This document shows, piece by piece, positions 16,440 through 23,620 of a stretch of DNA of 64,000 nucleotides. The stretch comes from Saprospiraceae bacterium (GTDB lineage: Bacteria > Bacteroidota > Bacteroidia > Chitinophagales > Saprospiraceae). The DNA is taken from positions 230,739 to 294,738 of the forward strand of contig JAHDFP010000003.1 of NCBI GenBank assembly GCA_020628095.1, written 5' to 3'. A program made the position numbers and the translations under genes. Under the pieces are notes generated by a model, which worked only from the letters and a program-made list of their open reading frames with translations, did not search any database and was not told the origin of the DNA. Position 1 is the first letter of the stretch; each line of letters starts with the position of its first letter.

Positions 16440-18329
16440 ATGGATAATCTCAGACCTATAACAGATTGGTTGCCTATCACCAAAAAAGAAGTTGATCGCA
16501 GAGGTTGGTCAGATATAGACGTTATAATTATATCTGGCGATGCCTATGTGGACCATCCTGCTTTTGGATCTGCCGTTATTGGCAGGATACTAGAAGATAT
16601 GGGTCTTAGGATTGCCTTGGTTCCACAGCCCAATTGGAAAGATGATCTAAGAGATTTCAAAAAATTTGGCAAGCCTAATTTGTTTTTCGGCGTTACTTCA
16701 GGTTGTATGGATAGTATGGTCAACCACTATACAGCAGCTAAGAGAAAAAGGTCTACAGATGCCTATACACCAGGTGGTCAGGCTGGATTCAGACCAGATT
16801 ATGCCGTTACAGAGTACACTAAGATTCTCAAGCAATTATATCCTGACACGCCAGTACTTATTGGGGGTATAGAGGCCTCTCTAAGACGAGTGACTCATTA
16901 TGACTACTGGGAAGATCGTTTGTTTCCTAATATATTAAGTACGAGTGGTGCGGATATGTTGGTCTATGGCATGGGCGAGATGCCTCTCAGAGAGATTATC
17001 AGATTATTGCAAAAAGGTGTTCCTTTTGATTCATTAAAGACAATTCCGCAGACAGCCGTTTTGCACCCCAGAGCAGAAGATTTACCCAAACAAACTCATT
17101 GGGAGGACTTGGTTTTGTCTTCTCATGAGAAGTGTCTACGTAACAAACGGGCATTTGCAGCGAACTTTAAGCACATAGAGCAAGAATCTAATAAAGTCAA
17201 AGCGCGAAGACTTGTACAAGGCGTCGGTGATCATAACTTAATAATTAATCCGCCATATCCTCCTATGACAGAGGAGCAGATAGACCGATCTTTTGACCTG
17301 CCATATACAAGACAACCGCACCCCAAATACAAGAATAGAGGAGCAATACCAGCTTACGAGATGATAAGATTTTCGGTGAATATGCATCGTGGTTGTTTCG
17401 GTGGGTGCAGTTTCTGTACTATATCAGCACATCAAGGCAAATTTGTGGCAAGCCGCTCTGAAGCTTCTATCATGAAAGAAGTCAACCAGATTACCACCAT
17501 GCCCGATTATAAAGGATACATCAGTGACCTTGGCGGTCCATCAGCCAATATGTATAGAATGAAAGGCAAGGTCCAGTCTATATGTGATCGTTGTGTCGCA
17601 CCCTCATGTATACATCCCGTGGTCTGCAGTAATCTCGATACATCCCATAAGCCGCTTACCAAAATATATAAAAAGGTGGATGCCCATCCTGAGGTTAAAA
17701 AGGCCTATGTGGGTAGTGGTATCAGATATGATCTTTTGGTTGATGATTATAATAAAAACAATGATGGAAGCCTTCATGAATATATGGATCAGCTGGTTAG
17801 TCGGCATGTCTGTGGAAGGCTAAAAGTTGCCCCCGAGCATACTTCTGATTCTACACTCCGAGAAATGCGCAAGCCATCGTTTAAGCATTTCCATAGTTTC
17901 AAAAAGAAGTATGATGCTCTCAATAAAAAGCACGGTCTCAAACAACCCCTGATTCCATACTTTATATCTAGCCACCCAGGTTCTACTGAGGAAGAAATGG
18001 CTAATCTAGCCGCTGAGACTAAGGATATGGGATTTCGCTTAGAGCAAGTTCAGGATTTCACACCGACTCCTATGACGGTTGCTACCGTTATATATTATAC
18101 GGGCATGCATCCTTATACACTCAAGCCCGTATACACCGCCATCAATAAAAAGCAAAAGAAGAATCAGCATCTATTTTTCTTTTGGCACAAAAGGGAGAAT
18201 TACCAGCAGATAAGAGATAAGCTTACAGCTATGGGCCGATCAGATCTAATCGAAAAACTCCTGCACGATAAGAAAAAGCAGAACAAAAGAGAATACCTCA
18301 AAGCCAGAAAGAGAAAAAAGAAAAGATAA
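16440..18329 (+). CDS. YgiQ-family radical SAM protein
   Basis: The 629-residue protein has the YgiQ N-terminal domain (SDIDVIIISGDAYVDHPAFGSAVIGR, residues about 25-50, a B12-binding-like fold). The radical SAM core has the CxxxCxxC cluster ligands in MHRGCFGGCSFCTIS (near residue 320), and a C-terminal basic tail (KARKRKKKR) follows. FTPTPMTVATVIYYTG near residue 540 is also family-typical. The protein binds a [4Fe-4S] cluster and SAM; its substrate remains unassigned in the literature as far as I know. A GTG codon immediately precedes the chosen ATG. Neighbours give no hint of a pathway. Confidence 0.92.
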   Translation: MDNLRPITDWLPITKKEVDRRGWSDIDVIIISGDAYVDHPAFGSAVIGRILEDMGLRIALVPQPNWKDDLRDFKKFGKPNLFFGVTSGCMDSMVNHYTAAKRKRSTDAYTPGGQAGFRPDYAVTEYTKILKQLYPDTPVLIGGIEASLRRVTHYDYWEDRLFPNILSTSGADMLVYGMGEMPLREIIRLLQKGVPFDSLKTIPQTAVLHPRAEDLPKQTHWEDLVLSSHEKCLRNKRAFAANFKHIEQESNKVKARRLVQGVGDHNLIINPPYPPMTEEQIDRSFDLPYTRQPHPKYKNRGAIPAYEMIRFSVNMHRGCFGGCSFCTISAHQGKFVASRSEASIMKEVNQITTMPDYKGYISDLGGPSANMYRMKGKVQSICDRCVAPSCIHPVVCSNLDTSHKPLTKIYKKVDAHPEVKKAYVGSGIRYDLLVDDYNKNNDGSLHEYMDQLVSRHVCGRLKVAPEHTSDSTLREMRKPSFKHFHSFKKKYDALNKKHGLKQPLIPYFISSHPGSTEEEMANLAAETKDMGFRLEQVQDFTPTPMTVATVIYYTGMHPYTLKPVYTAINKKQKKNQHLFFFWHKRENYQQIRDKLTAMGRSDLIEKLLHDKKKQNKREYLKARKRKKKR

Positions 18330-18388
18330 GCAGACGCTTGTAACTTTTCTACTGGCCATTCCGTATTATTCATATAATCAATCTAATT

Positions 18389-19363
18389 ATGAGAAATATC
18401 CTATTGCCCTTACTCATCCTAGTCGCTATTCAGCTAAATGCCCAAAAGATTTTCGAACTCGAAGAGAGCCATGATATACAATCTGATGGAACTTTGTACT
18501 TAGAAACCAATGATGCCGATGTATCCATAAAAGCGACGGATAGATCAGATGTATCAATAGATATTTATAGAGAAGTTAAAGGTAAAGTCAAGTCTAATCA
18601 AAAATTTGAGATAGAAATATTCAGTCGAGATGGTGATCTCTATGTGAGGGAAAAAAGAGAATCTAATAAGTCTTATGTTTTGTCCATCGGTGCCTTTTCT
18701 AGCATAGACTATACAGTGAAAATAGAAATTCCAAGGGGTGTAAGCCTTGATATACAAGGTGATGACGATGACTACGTTATCAAAGATATCGTAGGTAATA
18801 TCAAACTAAATGCAGAAGATGGTGATCTCAAATTATCAAATGTCAAACAACATCTTATAGACCTCTATATAGAAGATGGCGACATAGAAATGGAAGAAAT
18901 CTCTGGAGAGTTGAAATTGGTAATGGAAGATGGAGAAACAGTGATAAGAGATGCCAATCTGACCAAAGCGAGATATGTCATAGAAGATGGTGATATAGAA
19001 ATCCATGATTCTACTATAGACCTGATGGATGCCACTAATGAAGACGGTTCTATCTTGCTCAGGGAATGTTACACAGGTGACATATCTATTAGTACCGAGG
19101 ACGGCGATGTATCTTTATATACAGAGTTTATGGATGATGCCTCGATGGACATATCTGCCAATGATGGAGATATTGCCCTGATGACCAAGGGTAAAGGATA
19201 TAGGGCCAATCTCTATTTCGAGGATGGCGATGTGGACTTAGGTTCGGGATATCATATTATAAAATCGAAAAAGAGATATAAAGAGGTAGAAACAGAAAAA
19301 TCAGGAAATGTCCAGATAACCATCAAAGTCGATGACGGCGACATTAGCCTAAGTCATAAGTAA
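18389..19363 (+). CDS. Secreted DUF4097-like beta-helix protein
   Basis: The 324-residue product has a signal peptide (residues 1-18, ending LNAQ). It is followed by about ten short repeats ending in EDGD or DDGD: AEDGDLKLSN, IEDGDIEMEE, VIEDGDIEIHD, TEDGDVSLYT. This is the DUF4097/adhesin-like right-handed beta-helix pattern, with acidic turns that may bind calcium. It is probably periplasmic or at the cell surface. It follows ygiQ by 59 bp on the same strand. The exact function is unknown; DUF4097 proteins are often found near ECF sigma systems, and a sigma factor lies 700 bp downstream. Confidence 0.7.
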   Translation: MRNILLPLLILVAIQLNAQKIFELEESHDIQSDGTLYLETNDADVSIKATDRSDVSIDIYREVKGKVKSNQKFEIEIFSRDGDLYVREKRESNKSYVLSIGAFSSIDYTVKIEIPRGVSLDIQGDDDDYVIKDIVGNIKLNAEDGDLKLSNVKQHLIDLYIEDGDIEMEEISGELKLVMEDGETVIRDANLTKARYVIEDGDIEIHDSTIDLMDATNEDGSILLRECYTGDISISTEDGDVSLYTEFMDDASMDISANDGDIALMTKGKGYRANLYFEDGDVDLGSGYHIIKSKKRYKEVETEKSGNVQITIKVDDGDISLSHK

Positions 19364-19506
19364 GTAAGGCATTACGGCCTTCGCTACCTTTCAGGTCAAT
19401 AAACTGTTAAAATCTGTTAATTTTTGGTACTCTTTAAGACCTTTTTGTCATAGGTGACGTTATATTTATATTATAACATGTATAGTTGCTTGATAAAGAG
19501 CGAATT

Positions 19507-19941
19507 ATGAACATTAGTAAGCCTATAAAAAAAGTAAATTACCCGATAAGAGCTTTGGTAACGGCTCATATCCAATTTCAAGAAGCATTAGATATAATTT
19601 CTGCATCTAATAATAGTGCGCGTTATGTAGATATGCTCATAGAGTTAAGACGATTCAATCTTAATTGTATCAATCGCTACAATGCGATGATGAGTAGAAC
19701 GAGCATTACTTTCACAAAAAATAAAAACCACCCATTTTCGTATTTATATGAGTGTGATGATACCGAGGCTTTATTCAATATAAATAACAATATACTGACA
19801 TTGATTCCGCTATATGCAGAAATATTAACCGATAAGTCAGTCGATACCTTTACTAAGCAAATAGTAGCTCAAAATCAGGAGAGATTACTCATGATAAAAG
19901 ATGAGTTGTTACATCCAATAGACCCTATTCCCGTCAGTTAA
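19507..19941 (+). CDS. Hypothetical cytoplasmic protein, unknown function
   Basis: The 144-residue, mostly helical product starts MNISKPIKKVNYPIRALV; an upstream TTG would add seven residues but the ATG at 19507 is preferred. There is no signal peptide, membrane helix or recognisable motif. It lies between a DUF4097-like gene and an ECF sigma factor gene, with 143 bp of AT-rich sequence before the latter. The codon pattern and length support a real gene; no function can be assigned. Confidence 0.6.
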   Translation: MNISKPIKKVNYPIRALVTAHIQFQEALDIISASNNSARYVDMLIELRRFNLNCINRYNAMMSRTSITFTKNKNHPFSYLYECDDTEALFNINNNILTLIPLYAEILTDKSVDTFTKQIVAQNQERLLMIKDELLHPIDPIPVS

Positions 19942-20044
19942 TTTTCTATTTAGTTCCGAGTTTTCATAGTATTAGTATAAATAAAGTGTCAAATGCAGAC
20001 ATTTTTCTTAAGATTGCTATGAATTATGATGAATTATAAAACAT

Positions 20045-20067
20045 TTATAATAGTTTTACTATTATAA
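20045..20067. promoter_or_regulatory. Inverted repeat upstream of the ECF sigma factor gene
   Basis: TTATAATAG-TTTTA-CTATTATAA has perfect 9-bp arms and lies 17 bp before the sigma factor start codon. It could be an operator dimer site or a leader hairpin in the sigma mRNA. It lacks a T run, so it is not a terminator. Confidence 0.5.
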
Positions 20068-20084
20068 TAACAAACTATTCTATT

Positions 20085-20567
20085 ATGGCAATTCATGAAC
20101 AAATACCATTTCTTTACAAAATCGCTTACAAATACACTAAAGAGAGCGAAGTAGCGGATGATTTGGTACAAGAGACGGTCTATAAGGCACTGAAAAACGA
20201 AAGTAGTTTTCAGAAAGGGACTAACCTCAGAGCTTGGTTATCTATCATACTGAGAAATAACTATATCAATGAGTATCGTAAGAAAACAAGGTACACTAAC
20301 ACGGATGATGTAATAAGCTATGTAGGAAATAAAGAGTCTTATAAGGCCAAAAACGATGGTGAGAATACACTAGCCGTGCAATATATAGAAGAGGAGATAG
20401 AAAAGTTACCTGAGAACCTTAAAGATCCATTTATGCTTTATTACGAAGGGTTTTCTTATGACGAGATTGCGACAGAGTTTGATATTCCTTTAGGTACGGT
20501 TAAGAGTAGAATTCATCATGCGCGCAAAAGACTTAAAAAATCTTTGGTACTTTTAAGAGCGGCATAA
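20085..20567 (+). CDS. ECF-type RNA polymerase sigma factor
   Basis: The 160-residue sigma-70 family protein has region 2 (IPFLYKIAYKYTKESEVADDLVQETVYKAL, the core-binding and -10 recognition part) at residues 4-75. Region 4 (ENLKDPFMLYYEGFSYDEIATEFDIPLGTVKSRI) is at residues about 105-150. Length and the missing regions 1 and 3 are typical of ECF sigma factors. No anti-sigma gene is adjacent, so control is probably transcriptional; an inverted repeat lies 17 bp upstream. A TetR-like gene follows 40 bp downstream on the same strand, which suggests co-regulation. Confidence 0.9.
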   Translation: MAIHEQIPFLYKIAYKYTKESEVADDLVQETVYKALKNESSFQKGTNLRAWLSIILRNNYINEYRKKTRYTNTDDVISYVGNKESYKAKNDGENTLAVQYIEEEIEKLPENLKDPFMLYYEGFSYDEIATEFDIPLGTVKSRIHHARKRLKKSLVLLRAA

Positions 20568-20607
20568 TTTTTTACTTAAGTAATAACTAAATCAAATCAG
20601 ATTATAG

Positions 20608-21285
20608 ATGGCGGTAACGATTTCAATATCTGTTAACCCTAAGACCTATCTGCGTGATCCTAAGGATACTAACCTGGGCAAAAAGATAATTAAGCATTCT
20701 ATACAATCGCTATCTCAGACGGATTATAGTTGTTTTAACTTTAAGCAACTGGCTAAGAGAATGGAATCCACAGAGGCTTCTGTGTATCGATATTTCGAGA
20801 ATAAACAAATGCTTCTTGTCTATCTTTCTTCTTGGTATTGGGATTACTTGGATTATCTGATTATGATTAATTCGCGTAACATACACGACCCTAAAGAAAA
20901 GTTGCGCATTGCGATTAACACAATAGTGAATGCGCCTGCTGCAGATAGTCCGGTAGACTATATAGACCAAAAAGGTTTACATAGAGTTATAGTAGAGCAC
21001 TTTTACAAAGTCATTTTCAATAAAGCCCTTTGCTCTGGCGAATCAGATAGCCTCTTCGCTGATTACAAAAAATTAAATAATAACTTATCGGCTATTATAA
21101 GAGCTTGCAATCCTGATTTTAGATACCCCTGCGCGCTTTCATCTAATATCATCAAGATGGCCATGGATCATAATTACTACTCAGAAAAATTATGTTCTCT
21201 CACAGAGATCACTAACTGCATGGAAACAAAGCGCAATCAGCTGGAAGAAATGATTAATTATTTCGCAGAAAAGTTGCTGTCTTAG
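20608..21285 (+). CDS. TetR/AcrR-like transcriptional regulator
   Basis: The 225-residue product has an N-terminal helix-turn-helix of TetR type (FKQLAKRMESTEASVYRYFENKQMLLVYL, residues about 50-78) and a helical ligand-binding region after it. The N-terminal 30 residues before the HTH are longer than usual. It follows the sigma factor by 40 bp and is likely transcribed with it. It is the only TetR-type gene in the window, so it is a candidate, with no direct support, for binding the paired palindromes upstream of paaE, which lie about 11 kb away. Confidence 0.75.
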   Translation: MAVTISISVNPKTYLRDPKDTNLGKKIIKHSIQSLSQTDYSCFNFKQLAKRMESTEASVYRYFENKQMLLVYLSSWYWDYLDYLIMINSRNIHDPKEKLRIAINTIVNAPAADSPVDYIDQKGLHRVIVEHFYKVIFNKALCSGESDSLFADYKKLNNNLSAIIRACNPDFRYPCALSSNIIKMAMDHNYYSEKLCSLTEITNCMETKRNQLEEMINYFAEKLLS

Positions 21286-21392
21286 TATCCCTTATCGTAT
21301 TATACTTTTAGCCTTCCGACTCCTCCTACCCAGTTAATAGGTTGGTTAATCTTATTAAGTATCCAATAGATAATTACTTGTCAGATTCTGTT

Positions 21393-21400
21393 TACTTTTG
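21393..21400 (+). promoter_or_regulatory. Bacteroidota-type -7 element (TACTTTTG)
   Basis: TACTTTTG fits TAnnTTTG and ends 22 bp before the lipoprotein start at 21423. No clear -33 element was recognised at the usual distance. Confidence 0.38.
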
Positions 21401-21422
21401 ATGGATATAAAATCTATTAATT

Positions 21423-21803
21423 ATGAAGAATAACATTTTGTTTTTTTGCTTGCTATCACTGATGATGATTTCTTGCGGTGATGACGAAGAATGCATGCCT
21501 GGGACTTTTGAAGAAAATATTGTAGGTACTTGGACTACGCCAGCTATAGGAGCGGCCGATGCGGGTACGGTAACATTTAGTTCTGATGGTACTGGAGTGG
21601 GAACTGATAATGGTGCTTTTTATTCTGAACTTAATGATGTGGGCTCGGGTAATTTTACTTGGTCTTATGACCCTGCACTAACCAGCGAAAATCTTATAAT
21701 ATCTTGGGATAACGGTTTGACTGCAGATATGAGTGTTTTGAATTTTACTTGCGATGTCGTGGATATTAATTTCTTTCTTGATTTTACCATCGAAAGACAA
21801 TAA
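21423..21803 (+). CDS. Small lipocalin-like lipoprotein
   Basis: The 126-residue product has a lipoprotein signal peptide with lipobox MISC (Cys about residue 19) followed by acidic residues. The mature part opens NIVGTWTTPAIGAADAGTVTFSSDGTG, the pattern of Bacteroidota lipocalin-like domains that start with a GxW motif. It is probably anchored in the outer membrane. It is flanked by its own promoter element and a shared bidirectional terminator. The ligand is unknown. Confidence 0.75.
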   Translation: MKNNILFFCLLSLMMISCGDDEECMPGTFEENIVGTWTTPAIGAADAGTVTFSSDGTGVGTDNGAFYSELNDVGSGNFTWSYDPALTSENLIISWDNGLTADMSVLNFTCDVVDINFFLDFTIERQ

Positions 21804-21822
21804 GTAATAATCAGAAAATAAT

Positions 21823-21860
21823 AAAAGAAAGAAGTCTGGTAAAAGAGACTTCTTTCTTTT
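21823..21860. terminator. Bidirectional terminator between lipoprotein and ferritin genes
   Basis: AAAGAAAGAAGTCT and AGACTTCTTTCTTT form a perfect 14-bp stem with an 8-nt loop. A-rich and T-rich flanks on either side suit both convergent genes. Confidence 0.8.
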
Positions 21861-21876
21861 CTCATTAAAGAGAGTA

Positions 21877-22389
21877 CTACTTGCTATTTTCTACATTAAG
21901 AGATATCGTCAAAATATCTCTATCAAACAGATACATTCCACTCTTATCGTCACCTATAAGTTCTAGCTTGTCATTCATAATCCGAGCGAGTGCTTCTTCT
22001 TCTATTTGTTCGGCGACATACCATTGTAAGAAGTTATGCGTGGCATAATCTTTTTCTGATAATGCTATATCCACACACTTATTAATGCTTTCTGATACGA
22101 ATACTTCATGCTTCAGTAATTCTTCGAAAGCATGCTTGATAGAGGGAAAAGTAAGCTGTGGTTGTGGCAAGGGAGGTATAGTCGCAAAACCTCCTCTTTC
22201 GTTGACAAAGTGAATTAACTTAAGCATGTGCTGTCTTTCCTCTTCGCTATGCTTATAAAAGAATGCTGTTACGTTGTCTATGCCCGGTTGTATTTCTGCC
22301 CAAGAAGCCATCGCAAGATATACCTGTGATGATTCTGCTTCTATTCTTATTTGCTCGTTGAGTGCGGCTTGTACTTTTTTAGATAACAT
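21877..22389 (-). CDS. ftnA: Non-heme ferritin
   Basis: The 170-residue ferritin has ferroxidase-centre residues in QIRIEAESSQVYLAMASW (Glu near 17), the HSEEERQHMLKLIHFVN helix (Glu and His near 50-53) and WYVAEQIEEEALA (near 125-137). It forms 24-mer cages that oxidise and store iron in the cytoplasm. Length matches bacterial FtnA-type ferritins. It is convergent with a small lipoprotein and shares its terminator. Confidence 0.93.
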   Translation of the reverse strand: MLSKKVQAALNEQIRIEAESSQVYLAMASWAEIQPGIDNVTAFFYKHSEEERQHMLKLIHFVNERGGFATIPPLPQPQLTFPSIKHAFEELLKHEVFVSESINKCVDIALSEKDYATHNFLQWYVAEQIEEEALARIMNDKLELIGDDKSGMYLFDRDILTISLNVENSK

Positions 22390-22545
22390 CTATGTTTTTC
22401 TTTTTTACAGTTATATGATTATAACATGTCCTGCTCGTTTCTGTTCTGTGATTACAGTAGAGAAGGCCAATTAATAATTGGTCTAAATTCAATTAGGGTT
22501 TACAAAATAAAAGATTGGATCAGATGTTATCTTATGTAGAGTCTT

Positions 22546-23064
22546 TTAATCATTGAGGCGTTTATACCATGTTAAGGCTAGAGCTTCATGATGTTTGATG
22601 AACGCGTCCTTAAGATCACAGTATCGTTCTATGTCATTATTAGCCAGTAGTGCAATCTCAGCTTTCAGCTTTCCATATTCATCAGCTATCTCTTTATGAG
22701 ACCGTAGGTAATCTCGAAAAGCTAAATGCCTTACTAAGTGACTGTCGCCCGAGGCAAACGCGTGTATCTGATGTGTTCTGTTGTCTCCTCCTTTACGATA
22801 GTATCTTCGTCTGGGAATTCCCATTTCTCCCATGACTTCGTACTTCATGTTTTCGAAGTGAGTTCTTTTGTTATCTAGTGAGATCAAATCGGTCACTTCC
22901 AGCATGATGTCTATAATTGGTTTGGCTTTCAGTCCCGATACGGATGTGCTGCCTATATGGTGAATTTTGACTATTACTTCACCTATATTATTTCTTAACT
23001 TTTCTGATTCTGAGTTGAATTCTTCTATCCACTGAGGATTATGGTCTTTTACTTCTATGCGCAT
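22546..23064 (-). CDS. GrpB family protein (UPF0157)
   Basis: The 172-residue product has the GrpB signature IHHIGSTSVSGLKAKPIIDIMLEV (residues about 34-58), including the GSTSVxG loop and IDI acidic pair of the nucleotidyltransferase-like fold. FRDYLRSHKEIADEYGKLK follows near residue 130. Family members are often fused to dephospho-CoA kinase, and their role is not established. It lies 26 bp downstream of a GyrI-like gene on the same strand. Confidence 0.9.
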   Translation of the reverse strand: MRIEVKDHNPQWIEEFNSESEKLRNNIGEVIVKIHHIGSTSVSGLKAKPIIDIMLEVTDLISLDNKRTHFENMKYEVMGEMGIPRRRYYRKGGDNRTHQIHAFASGDSHLVRHLAFRDYLRSHKEIADEYGKLKAEIALLANNDIERYCDLKDAFIKHHEALALTWYKRLND

Positions 23065-23090
23065 GTTGCGAGTTAATAATTTAGAATATC

Positions 23091-23549
23091 CTAGTTGATA
23101 GCTACAAAAATATCGACTTCGGCATCTTCAAGATTTTGTGCTTTTTGACCATAAACTTCAAAGTCTGCCGAGTAAGCTCTTTCTAGGTTTTTATTCCAGA
23201 TTTCTCCCCATGTTTTTGCAACGATGCCCTCCATAATATTACCTCGACAAGATATCTTATTATAGCGACCGCCCATAAATGCTTGTCCAAAAAATCCCTC
23301 AGGAATATTATCTAACGAGTCTACTCTGCACCCAATAATGTTGTCATAAGGTTTGGTGTAGTCACCTTGATAATTCGTGTAGATAGATAATACTTCGAAA
23401 TCTACTTTGCCAGGAATTTTTTCAAAAATATTTTCTGTTTCAAATCTTCCCCACAGTTTTCCAATGTCCTGAGCGGCTTGATTATTTTCATTAGTCGTTG
23501 TTATTGAAATGCCTATGACTTTGAATGGTTTTATTTCTATTGTTTCCAT
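23091..23549 (-). CDS. GyrI-like/AraC effector-binding domain protein
   Basis: The 152-residue stand-alone SOUL/GyrI-like domain starts with the beta strand FKVIGISITTTNEN. It contains KVDFEVLSIYTNYQGDYTKPYDNIIGCRV, the family-typical centre, and ends in DFEVYG...VDIFVAI. Such proteins bind or hydrolyse small cyclic or cationic ligands, and some protect DNA gyrase. There is no DNA-binding domain. It is followed by grpB on the same strand. Confidence 0.85.
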   Translation of the reverse strand: METIEIKPFKVIGISITTTNENNQAAQDIGKLWGRFETENIFEKIPGKVDFEVLSIYTNYQGDYTKPYDNIIGCRVDSLDNIPEGFFGQAFMGGRYNKISCRGNIMEGIVAKTWGEIWNKNLERAYSADFEVYGQKAQNLEDAEVDIFVAIN

Positions 23550-23620
23550 TTATAGAGAAATTAATCTTTTAGCTAAGGGAATAACCCTTATAAAAAAGTA
23601 TTGTGTCGTTGTTTCTTTTT

